Positions 1 through 6,287 of a stretch of DNA of 17,617 bases are shown here, piece after piece. Below the pieces are notes generated by a model. It was not told where the DNA came from and searched no databases. It saw only the letters and a list, made by a program, of their open reading frames with translations. The stretch is from Candidatus Gastranaerophilales bacterium (GTDB lineage Bacteria; Cyanobacteriota; Vampirovibrionia; Gastranaerophilales; Gastranaerophilaceae), in assembly GCA_944323585.1 (NCBI GenBank), contig CALUTA010000016.1, positions 1-17,617 of the forward strand. Direction: 5' to 3'. The number at the start of each line of letters is the position of its first letter. The first letter of the stretch is position 1. The position numbers were made by a program, and so were the translations under genes.

Positions 1-278
1 GCATCTTCATCTGTTTTAATTTTTCCGTGATAATGTTCTTTCCACCTTGACCAGGACTGGTGGTTCATTGTCGGGTCATAGTAGTTGTTTTTGACTGTCT
101 GCCAGACATTGTCAAAAAGTTTCTGGCTTGAAACGTGTTCGTGGTTAACAAGTTCGCTTGTATTCATAGAATACATGTTTGTATTCACGTTCATAACAAA
201 CTTGTTGAGGGCTGCCAGAAGCACTATTGTTAGTATAAAACATATGACCTGTATTTTCTTCATACGAATATTTAACAT
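1..278 (-). CDS. C-terminal processing protease (S41, CtpA/Prc type), N-terminal part only
   Basis: Ninety-two residues are readable before the gene runs off the left edge. A charged start is followed by a hydrophobic helix at about residues 11-24 (signal anchor or signal peptide), so the enzyme should act in the periplasm or at the membrane. After it comes the sequence KLFDNVWQTVKNNYYDPTMN and then a W-rich stretch (QSWSRWKEHY). This is the typical N-terminal region of S41 carboxyl-terminal proteases that precedes their PDZ domain; the family trims C-termini of envelope proteins with a Ser/Lys dyad. The PDZ and catalytic parts lie outside the window. The ATG at 278 has a weak AAAGG upstream; the ATG at 263 (MKKIQ) is the alternative. 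It lies 117 bases downstream of the metallopeptidase-like gene on the same strand. The family call is inferred from the N-terminus alone. Confidence 0.72.
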   Translation of the reverse strand, partial: MLNIRMKKIQVICFILTIVLLAALNKFVMNVNTNMYSMNTSELVNHEHVSSQKLFDNVWQTVKNNYYDPTMNHQSWSRWKEHYHGKIKTDED

Positions 279-395
279 CAAGGCCTTTTTTTAATCAATA
301 TACTTTATGATTAGTCAAGGAATACAAAGATTTAAAATTCGTATAATAACAAAATGATGCTTCAAATGGCTGATATTTTTAATACAACAACACTC

Positions 396-1088
396 TTACA
401 AATCCTCAAAACCCGGGGATGTTGCCGGAAGCCCCTTATAGCCTTCGTTTGATTGAACTGTTTTTCTAATATATTTGCTTGAGTAGTTGCCTTTTTCAAA
501 GAGTTTTTTCAGGGTGTTTTCTCTTGTAACAAGAGGACTCAAATTCTCGTCACTCTCGGGGTAAAGTTCCACGATTTCACTCCACACAGATGCTTCCATT
601 GTCCAGGCATAAGTTTCCTCTGCTATTGAATTATACTCATCCTGATGAAGCGCTTCATGCGAAAGCAATGCCGCAATTGCCCCGGGAGGTGCTTCTTTGT
701 GCTTGGGGTTTATAAATATATAAAGCCGCCCGCCTTTTTTCCACCCTAATGCATCATAATCCGCGTAATCAGGTCTTATTGTACTTAAATCCTTAAACAT
801 TATTCTGACGGGCTTTTTGGAAAGATTGTTGCCCATAATTGCACGGCGAGAAAATTCCCCGTTTGTGTCTTTCAGCATATCAAGCGCCACATAAAAAATA
901 TGATCGTCGCTTACATCTTTATATAGATTTTTTATTTGTTTAACATATTCAACGTCATATTTTTCAGGGTAATTCTCCGGAATTATTATATCGTCTTTCT
1001 TGCCAAAAGAATATGCGGGCAGCGACGAAACCATCAGGGTTGCCAATAATATTGCTCCGGCTGTTTTTTTTATCTTCTTAATATCCAC
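396..1088 (-). CDS. secreted HEXXH metallopeptidase-like protein of unknown family
   Basis: The protein has 230 residues. A lysine-rich start and hydrophobic helix (about 8-27, ending LPAYS) form a signal peptide, so it is probably exported. The notable motif is SHEALHQDEYNSIAEE at 143-158: HEALH fits the zinc-metallopeptidase HEXXH pattern, and Glu157/Glu158 lie ten residues or so downstream, where a third ligand could sit in gluzincin-like enzymes. The preceding segment (RLYIFINPKHK, 121-131) looks like a beta-strand edge before the active-site helix. I do not recognise the family and the substrate is unknown. The start is a GTG at 1088 with a very good GGAGGA four bases upstream. Neighbours on the same strand are a TPR protein upstream and a Ctp protease downstream, which suggests envelope protein turnover but does not prove it. 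Confidence 0.72.
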   Translation of the reverse strand: MDIKKIKKTAGAILLATLMVSSLPAYSFGKKDDIIIPENYPEKYDVEYVKQIKNLYKDVSDDHIFYVALDMLKDTNGEFSRRAIMGNNLSKKPVRIMFKDLSTIRPDYADYDALGWKKGGRLYIFINPKHKEAPPGAIAALLSHEALHQDEYNSIAEETYAWTMEASVWSEIVELYPESDENLSPLVTRENTLKKLFEKGNYSSKYIRKTVQSNEGYKGLPATSPGFEDL

Positions 1089-1115
1089 TATCTCCTCCGA
1101 ACTACTACATACTTA

Positions 1116-1145
1116 ATAGTATATATAATATTTATTTAAGGACAA
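1116..1145 (-). promoter_or_regulatory. candidate promoter of the metallopeptidase-like gene
   Basis: On the minus strand TTGTCC (1140-1145) and TACTAT (1116-1121) are separated by 18 bases, about 25 bases ahead of the GGAGGA ribosome site. The match is moderate in AT-rich DNA, so this remains tentative. Confidence 0.35.
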
Positions 1146-1179
1146 ATTTTTATTAGACAATTTTTTACTTTTGTAATAT

Positions 1180-2748
1180 TTATTTACGATTTATTGCCGC
1201 AAGTTCTTTGTAAATATTTTTGTATTCTTCGCTATTTTGATTAAGAGATTGAGCCTCTTTTATGTATTCAAATGCTGATGCATAATCACTTTTTTCGCTG
1301 TAAAGGCGGCTCATTGCAGCGTAATATACAGGATTGTCCACATCATATAATATTGCTCTTTTCATGCACTCTACCGCCTCATCAAAATCGTGTCCTGCAG
1401 AGCGGACAAGTGCCAGATAATAATATCCGTCAGAACAATTTATATCAAGTGCTATCGCATTTTGCGCCATTGTTTTTGCTTTTTCAAGATCGCCTTTACC
1501 CAAAGCGGCTTTTGCACCTGTAATATAAGCTTCTAAAAAATTTTCGTTTTCCTGAATTATATTTTCTGCAAGCTCTATAGCATTATCGTATTTTTTTTCT
1601 TTTATGTATAAATCAGCAAATTCGCACTGATTTGCAAGGTCTTCCGGAAATTTTGAGATTAAATCTTTGAACAAACTTTCGGCTTTATCAAAAATAAGAA
1701 GTTCTTTATAAACCTTTGCAAGGGCTGATTTTGTGAAAAAATCATCAGGATTTTTTGAAAGATTATCTTCAAGAATTTTTTGTGCCCCCAGAAAATCCTT
1801 ATCTTCAAACTTCAACAGAGCCTGTAAAACCTTTGTCTGCAAATGTTCAGGATTAAGCTCCAGAATATATTTGACTTCATTTTTAGCTTTTTCAAAGTCT
1901 TTTTGTTTGTAATAAAGATAAGCAATTGAGTATCTATAATCAGCATTATCAGGCTTGAGTCCGATTGCTTTTTTGAATGCTTCTTCCGCCTCTTCCATCC
2001 AGCCGTTAAGATAGTAAGCGTTTCCGAGGTTATAATAATATACAGGTTTGTTTCTGTTCATTGATGAAGCTTTTGAAAAATATTTTATTGCCCCTGTATA
2101 ATCACCGTCGTCAAGCGCAAAAAGCCCTAAAAAATTCAGCACTTCATCATTTTCAGTGACTCTTTCAAGACCTTTGAAAATCTTACGTGACGACTCGTAT
2201 TCACCTTTTTCAAAAAGAATTTTTCCTTTCAGAATCTGTGCGCTGTCTATATCAGAATCAAGTGAATTTAAGATTTCTAAAGCCCTGTCTGAATTTCCAC
2301 GTGCATACAAAGATTGAGCATATTCAAGCAGAACATCACTGCTTTGTTGATTAGAAACCATGTATTTTTCTATTTCTTCATATTCTTCAAGCAAAGATAA
2401 AATTTTTATAAGTTCTGCAAGGTTTTTGGGCACCCCATCAAGAGTATAAATTTTTTCTGCAACTGTTCTTGCATTTTTGAGGTCATTCTGCCTGAGGTAT
2501 ATTTCTTTCAAAAGCTTGTATGACTCAATGTGAGAAGGAAGTTTTTGAAGGACTTTTTCAATATACTTTTCGGCTCTCGGATAGTTGTGAAGCTGAAAAT
2601 AAAGTTCACCCAGCTGATAAAGAATTTCTGCGTTATCAATTTCGGTTTCAAGCGTTTTGTAAAGCATTTCAATAGCCTGTTTGTAACAGCCCTGATTTTT
2701 CAGTTCAAATGCCTGCTTTATATAATCTAAAACTTCATTTTCCTGCAT
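1180..2748 (-). CDS. tetratricopeptide repeat (TPR) protein
   Basis: The protein has 522 residues and consists almost entirely of 34-residue helical repeats. Clear TPR units carry the usual pattern of small residues and a Pro at the end, for example YYNLGNAYYLNGWMEEAEEA with KAIGLKPDN, and YRYSIAYLYYKQKDFEKAKN with LELNPEH. About 13-14 repeats fit. There is no signal peptide or membrane helix, so it is probably a cytoplasmic scaffold binding another protein; the partner cannot be read from sequence. The start ATG at 2748 has GGAGAG directly upstream. It begins 42 bases after the stop of the FtsB-like gene and is likely co-transcribed with it, so a role near division or envelope assembly is possible. 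That role is inference from context only. Confidence 0.9.
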   Translation of the reverse strand: MQENEVLDYIKQAFELKNQGCYKQAIEMLYKTLETEIDNAEILYQLGELYFQLHNYPRAEKYIEKVLQKLPSHIESYKLLKEIYLRQNDLKNARTVAEKIYTLDGVPKNLAELIKILSLLEEYEEIEKYMVSNQQSSDVLLEYAQSLYARGNSDRALEILNSLDSDIDSAQILKGKILFEKGEYESSRKIFKGLERVTENDEVLNFLGLFALDDGDYTGAIKYFSKASSMNRNKPVYYYNLGNAYYLNGWMEEAEEAFKKAIGLKPDNADYRYSIAYLYYKQKDFEKAKNEVKYILELNPEHLQTKVLQALLKFEDKDFLGAQKILEDNLSKNPDDFFTKSALAKVYKELLIFDKAESLFKDLISKFPEDLANQCEFADLYIKEKKYDNAIELAENIIQENENFLEAYITGAKAALGKGDLEKAKTMAQNAIALDINCSDGYYYLALVRSAGHDFDEAVECMKRAILYDVDNPVYYAAMSRLYSEKSDYASAFEYIKEAQSLNQNSEEYKNIYKELAAINRK

Positions 2749-2790
2749 AACTCTCCGTCCCCTGCTATGTTGTTAACAAAGTATTCTTAA

Positions 2791-3222
2791 TCATTTTTTC
2801 TTTTGATTTTTATCAGCATCTTTCGGCTCGTTGATAATTACAAGAACCTCGTCTTCTCCGGCCATTTTAAGGTTATTTCTTGCAATTCCCTCCAGCGAAG
2901 TTGCTGTTGAAAATTGCTTTATATCGTCTTTCAAATCTCTATTGCGAGCTTCCGCATCATCCCGAACCTTTTCCAGTGTATTAATTTTTGTTTTATAAGA
3001 TATGGTTTTAGATATATTTAAAATTGCGCCAAATCCAACCTGAACAAGGCAGAACAAAATCACTAAAGTTAAAAAGGAATAATAAATACCTTTTTTAACC
3101 TTTGACTTTCTCTTTGCAGGTTTGGAAACAACAACATCTTCCGTTACTGACATCGAAGATTCAACCGCCGGAATTTCCGGCGAAAAAGCTTCATTGCTGA
3201 ATCTGTTTTCAAAATCTGCCAC
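2791..3222 (-). CDS. FtsB/DivIC-like septum formation initiator
   Basis: The protein has 143 residues with the layout of the FtsB/DivIC family: a cytoplasmic tail (1-44) ending in a basic cluster (KPAKRKSKVKK), one membrane helix (about 46-68), a coiled coil (about 72-108), and the family's closing motif SLEGIARNNLKMAGEDEVLV (109-128). This resembles the conserved end 'ie.iAR.nL.m...gE.v..i'. Family members form a bitopic complex with FtsL that links the divisome to septal peptidoglycan synthesis. The start is a GTG at 3222 with GAGG five bases upstream; an ATG overlapping that site is out of frame. The cytoplasmic tail is longer than in E. coli FtsB. An FtsL-like gene lies 4 kb away on the other strand. 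The choice between FtsB and DivIC naming is open. Confidence 0.85.
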   Translation of the reverse strand: MADFENRFSNEAFSPEIPAVESSMSVTEDVVVSKPAKRKSKVKKGIYYSFLTLVILFCLVQVGFGAILNISKTISYKTKINTLEKVRDDAEARNRDLKDDIKQFSTATSLEGIARNNLKMAGEDEVLVIINEPKDADKNQKKK

Positions 3223-3234
3223 ACATACCTCACT

Positions 3235-3261
3235 TTAGTTCCGACAATTTGCCGGAACTAA
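3235..3261. promoter_or_regulatory. perfect inverted repeat at the FtsB-like transcription start
   Basis: TTAGTTCCG (3235-3243) and CGGAACTAA (3253-3261) form a perfect 9-base inverted repeat with a 9-base spacer. The predicted start of the minus-strand transcript (about 3259) falls inside it. It may be an operator or a hairpin at the very 5' end of the mRNA. On the plus strand it is followed by TTTTATTAT, but no plus-strand gene ends here. Confidence 0.45.
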
Positions 3262-3265
3262 TTTT

Positions 3266-3294
3266 ATTATAAGCGAAATAATTCCTTATAACAA
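3266..3294 (-). promoter_or_regulatory. promoter of the FtsB-like/TPR operon
   Basis: On the minus strand TTGTTA (3289-3294), a 17-base spacer and a perfect TATAAT (3266-3271) lie about 45 bases ahead of the GTG start. It is a good sigma-70-type match and would start transcription near 3259. Confidence 0.65.
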
Positions 3295-3310
3295 CCCTTA
3301 TTTAATAAAT

Positions 3311-4201
3311 TTACAATTTGAAATTCGTTGTAAAATTCAACTGCGACCAGGTGTTACCTGTATTAATATCATAAGTCTGCTTGGCACCGACATCCAGTCG
3401 TATTCTGTCAGTATCCTTTGCACCGAGCGGATTCACTGAAAATATAAGCTCGCTGGATCTTCTGTTTCTGGTAATGTCTTTTGAAAATACATCACGTACC
3501 GAAAAATAATTATTGAGTTTTAATTCCGGAGTTATGCTGAAGTTGTCTGTCTGAATCTGTGTTGTTGTCGGATTATTCTTTTTGTAATTTGAACTTAGAG
3601 AAAAATATTTATTCTCATACTTTGTAAAAAGCCCCGTTGTATTCTCAAGCTGCGATGTCGAAATCTCACTTCCGAAGGAAGTTCCGAACGACCAGTTGCC
3701 GTCAGTTTCCGCATAATTTTGATTCCATGGGCTTATTGCATATTCTTCACTTTTAAACTTGGAAATATAATAGTTTTTTTTATTACTTACTGCTGATTTA
3801 CTGCCGACAATGTCCGCAGATGAAATTTTTTGCGGAGTTTTTATGTTCAGCTTAAAAAGGTCTGCAGAATCCATATACAGAATATCATCAGCACCCTCTA
3901 CATACTCGGCATAACCTTTGAGAGTTGCTGCATTCAATACAACAGGTTCCTCTTCGATGCCCTCTGTACTGCCTGTAGTTTCCGAAGTTTCAATGTTATC
4001 TTTTTGTTGTTTTTCTTCTTTTTTCTTTGATTTTTTATCTTTATCATCGGGCTGTTCTTCTTCATCAGGAATTGCCCAGATAAAGATGTTCGGAAGCTGA
4101 ACTTCTTCCTGATTAGATGCGGCTGATTTTTCAGATTCTGCCGGCACTGCTGGCACCTGGCATAAAAGCACCAAACATAAAAATATAACAACCCTTTTCA
4201 T
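3311..4201 (-). CDS. secreted protein with acidic/lysine linker and outer-membrane barrel-like C-terminus
   Basis: The protein has 296 residues. A clear signal peptide occupies about 1-21 (cleavage near VPAES). Residues about 46-88 are low-complexity and highly charged (runs of E, D and K), a likely flexible periplasmic linker. From about residue 150 to the end, alternating polar/hydrophobic strands rich in N, T, S and aromatic residues repeat (for example KYFSLSSNYKK, FSITPELKLNNYFSV, SELIFSVNPL, QLNFTTNFKL), and the last strand ends the protein, as in outer-membrane beta-barrels. The length allows roughly eight strands. I recognise no named family and cannot give a substrate. It starts at ATG 4201 with only a weak AAGAG ahead, and is divergent from gltX. 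A barrel in the outer membrane is inferred from pattern only. Confidence 0.7.
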   Translation of the reverse strand: MKRVVIFLCLVLLCQVPAVPAESEKSAASNQEEVQLPNIFIWAIPDEEEQPDDKDKKSKKKEEKQQKDNIETSETTGSTEGIEEEPVVLNAATLKGYAEYVEGADDILYMDSADLFKLNIKTPQKISSADIVGSKSAVSNKKNYYISKFKSEEYAISPWNQNYAETDGNWSFGTSFGSEISTSQLENTTGLFTKYENKYFSLSSNYKKNNPTTTQIQTDNFSITPELKLNNYFSVRDVFSKDITRNRRSSELIFSVNPLGAKDTDRIRLDVGAKQTYDINTGNTWSQLNFTTNFKL

Positions 4202-4263
4202 ACTCTTATTTTAGCGGTATTTAGCAAATTCGTCAAACATAAACCTGCTCCAAATATCTTAAG

Positions 4264-4292
4264 ATTATAAAGGACACCACACTATTATTGAA
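4264..4292 (-). promoter_or_regulatory. candidate promoter of the barrel-like gene, overlapping the gltX promoter
   Basis: On the minus strand a perfect TATAAT (4264-4269) has a weak TTCAAT (4287-4292) 17 bases upstream. The -35 element shares bases with the -35 of the divergent gltX promoter. The leader would be about 56 bases. Confidence 0.42.
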
Positions 4293-4316
4293 AATAATTT
4301 TTGCTCATGATATTTT
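4288..4316 (+). promoter_or_regulatory. gltX promoter
   Basis: TTGAAA (4288-4293), a 17-base spacer and TATTTT (4311-4316), with TGA just before the -10 as an extended element. It lies about 40 bases ahead of the gltX ATG. Confidence 0.58.
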
Positions 4317-4357
4317 TTAAATGCTGATTTAAAAACACAAGAAAGAAGGATTTAAAA

Positions 4358-5833
4358 ATGTCAGAAGTTAGAGTCAGAATTGCACCTTCCCCGAGCGGGA
4401 ATTTACACATAGGAACAGCCAGAACGGCTTTGTTCAACTATCTTTTTGCTAAAAAAAATAACGGTAAATTTGTTTTAAGAATAGAAGACACAGACGCTGA
4501 GCGCACAAGCCAGGCTTATATCCAAAACATTTTTGACAGCCTTAAGGCTCTCGGCTTAAACTGGGATGAAGGCCCGGATATCGGCGGACCTTACGGCCCT
4601 TACACACAATCAGAAAGATTTGATATCTACCCGAAATACGTTCAGGAATTAATTGACAAAGGTTTTGCCTACGAATGCTTCTGCACTCCGGAAGAACTTG
4701 AAGCAGAGAAAAAAGAAGCTGCCGAAAATAAAAAACCTTACGTTTATACAAAAAAATGCTTAAATCTGACCGAAGAAGAAAAAGCTAAACTCCGTGCCGA
4801 AGGCAGAAAACCTGCCATCAGATTTAACATTGCAAAAGCACAGAAAGCTTTCCACGAGTCTTCAATTCTGGAATTTGACGATATGGTCAAAGGAAAACTC
4901 CACGTTGACACAGACCTACTCGGAGATTTCGTAATACTGAAATCAAACGGAGCTCCGACTTACAACTTCGCAGTTGTAATTGATGATATGCTTATGAAAA
5001 TTTCGCACGTTATAAGAGGCGAAGACCATATTTCTAATACTTTCAAACAAATTCTTATCTTTGAAGCCCTCGGAGCCGAAGTCCCGAAATTCGGGCACCT
5101 TGGCATGATTCTTGCTCCGGACAGAAGCAAACTTTCAAAAAGACACGGCGCAACAGCTGTTTCCGAATTTGTCGAAAAAGGCTACCTAACTGATGCTCTT
5201 ATCAACTTTGTAGCACTTCTCGGCTGGTCACCATCTGACGGTCAAGAAATTAAAACCGTTGATGAAATTGCTCAAGACTTCAGAATTAACGAAGTTTCTT
5301 CATCAAATTCAATATTTGAATACGACAAACTCAACTGGATGAACAGCCATTATATCAAAATGCTTTCAATTCCGGAACTTAAGGAAAGACTAAAACCCTA
5401 TCTTACAAAATATGATCTTACGGAACTTACAGATGCACAGTACACCAGAATGGTTGAAATTACTTATGAACCTTTGACATTACTTTCTGATATTACTGAC
5501 GCCGTTCCGTATTTCTTCGGTCAGGATGTTGAAATCGACGACAGAGCAAAAGAAACTCTCGACACCGAAACAGCACAGGATGTTCTCAAAACCTTTATGG
5601 AACAAGCACCTGAGTGGGATTGGACTGAAGAAAATCTTCACGAAAAACTTGAAGCCTTCAGAGCTTACTACAAAGAAAAAGGTATCAAGCCGAAAGTAAC
5701 AATGTGGGCAATCAGAGCAGCTGTAACCGGCAGACTTTGCGGAGCCGATATGACAGCAATTCTTGCAATAATCGGCAAAGATAAAACTTTCCACAGAATT
5801 AAAGCCGCAATGAAACAGCCGCTTCAGTCATAA
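4358..5833 (+). CDS. gltX: glutamyl-tRNA synthetase
   Basis: The protein has 491 residues, normal for bacterial GluRS. This cytoplasmic class I enzyme charges tRNA-Glu with glutamate using ATP. The N-terminus APSPSGNLHIGTARTALFNY holds the HIGH-type signature (His17-Thr20); KLSKR at 258-262 followed by HGA is the KMSKS counterpart. Typical family stretches include RIEDTDAERT, GLNWDEGP and RGEDHISNT. A CxC-x24-C arrangement in the segment beginning ECFC resembles the zinc site described for E. coli GluRS, but the expected fourth ligand position holds Asn. The C-terminal helical part binds the anticodon. The ATG at 4358 has AGAAGGA eight bases upstream. No gatCAB genes are in view, so whether it also charges tRNA-Gln cannot be told. 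Confidence 0.98.
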   Translation: MSEVRVRIAPSPSGNLHIGTARTALFNYLFAKKNNGKFVLRIEDTDAERTSQAYIQNIFDSLKALGLNWDEGPDIGGPYGPYTQSERFDIYPKYVQELIDKGFAYECFCTPEELEAEKKEAAENKKPYVYTKKCLNLTEEEKAKLRAEGRKPAIRFNIAKAQKAFHESSILEFDDMVKGKLHVDTDLLGDFVILKSNGAPTYNFAVVIDDMLMKISHVIRGEDHISNTFKQILIFEALGAEVPKFGHLGMILAPDRSKLSKRHGATAVSEFVEKGYLTDALINFVALLGWSPSDGQEIKTVDEIAQDFRINEVSSSNSIFEYDKLNWMNSHYIKMLSIPELKERLKPYLTKYDLTELTDAQYTRMVEITYEPLTLLSDITDAVPYFFGQDVEIDDRAKETLDTETAQDVLKTFMEQAPEWDWTEENLHEKLEAFRAYYKEKGIKPKVTMWAIRAAVTGRLCGADMTAILAIIGKDKTFHRIKAAMKQPLQS

Positions 5834-5877
5834 AACGGCGGCTCTGACAATGCCGTAAATCTGTAAATATTTGTAAA

Positions 5878-5916
5878 GAAACTTCGTAAAAAAATTAAAC
5901 TTTTTTACGAAGTTTC
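5878..5916. repeat. perfect 16-base inverted repeat downstream of gltX
   Basis: GAAACTTCGTAAAAAA (5878-5893) and its exact complement (5901-5916) flank a 7-base loop, ATTAAAC. It lies 45 bases after the gltX stop and ends within the expected -35 region of the next promoter (-10 at 5931). The six T residues are inside the stem rather than after it, so it is not a canonical intrinsic terminator. It may be a terminator variant, an mRNA 3'-end stabiliser or an operator. Confidence 0.7.
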
Positions 5917-5930
5917 CGTATATAGAAAAA

Positions 5931-5936
5931 TATAAT
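5931..5936 (+). promoter_or_regulatory. -10 box of a candidate promoter for the 83-residue gene
   Basis: A perfect TATAAT at 5931-5936 would start transcription near 5943, giving a leader of about 70 bases. The -35 position (about 5908-5913, CGAAGT) is poor and sits in the right arm of the 16-base inverted repeat, so an activator or repressor may act there. Confidence 0.42.
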
Positions 5937-5948
5937 GGTTGCAGATTT

Positions 5949-5993
5949 CGGATTTTGAGAGTATTTGAGAGTATGTAAAAGAGAGAAAATCCG
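5949..5993 (+). promoter_or_regulatory. structured 5' leader with tandem GAGAGTA repeat
   Basis: CGGATTTT (5949-5956) and AAAATCCG (5986-5993) form a perfect 8-base stem. The closed loop contains most of a perfect 10-base tandem repeat, TTTGAGAGTA (5954-5963 and 5964-5973), and a GA-rich tail. The ribosome site GAGGAG (6001-6006) follows shortly after the stem. This looks like a possible RNA control element for the gene at 6013; no known riboswitch class is recognised. Confidence 0.4.
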
Positions 5994-6012
5994 TACAAAA
6001 GAGGAGTAAAAA

Positions 6013-6264
6013 ATGGCATTGGCAAAGAGAGTATCAGAAAGAGAAAATGAAGCAATGGTTCTGGAATTTTTCACAGCAGAGGACATTCAAAACAATCTTA
6101 CATTCCTCATGCTTGCAGATTCAATGTTAAAAAATTATGCAGATTCAAAACAAGACATCATCAAAGTAATTGATCCTGATGATGACAGTAATGTTTTATA
6201 CTACACCAACGACAAATTTTTAGAAGTAATCGATTTATACGGACTTGACGGGTTTATTTATTAA
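6013..6264 (+). CDS. hypothetical 83-residue protein
   Basis: I do not recognise this protein. It is soluble, acidic in its C-terminal half (DPDDDSN at about 55-61), with a predicted helical first half (ERENEAMVLEFFTAEDIQNN) and a short strand-rich end (VLYYTNDKFLEVIDLYGLDG). There is no signal peptide, membrane helix or cysteine. It has its own good ribosome site (GAGGAG six bases before ATG), its own candidate promoter and a structured leader, and ends 23 bases before rsmH. Codon use and ribosome site argue that it is real. It could be a small regulatory or adaptor protein, but nothing in the sequence fixes a function. Confidence 0.75.
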   Translation: MALAKRVSERENEAMVLEFFTAEDIQNNLTFLMLADSMLKNYADSKQDIIKVIDPDDDSNVLYYTNDKFLEVIDLYGLDGFIY

Positions 6265-6272
6265 TTTGCGCA

Positions 6273-6281
6273 TGCTAAAAT
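6273..6281 (+). promoter_or_regulatory. extended -10 promoter placing the rsmH start at +1
   Basis: TGCTAAAAT (TG at 6273-6274, -10 hexamer TAAAAT at 6276-6281) is followed by exactly six bases and then the rsmH ATG, so transcription would begin at or next to the A of the start codon. No convincing -35 is seen. Confidence 0.4.
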
Positions 6282-6287
6282 TACCGT

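Noticed and set aside
85..294. Plus-strand open frame of 69 codons at the left edge
   Set aside because: It is antisense to the N-terminus of the Ctp protease, which has a clear family motif on the minus strand.
3934..4191. Minus-strand frame of 85 codons overlapping the barrel-like gene
   Set aside because: It is a shifted frame through the charged, A-rich linker; its lysine/asparagine run is a composition artefact.
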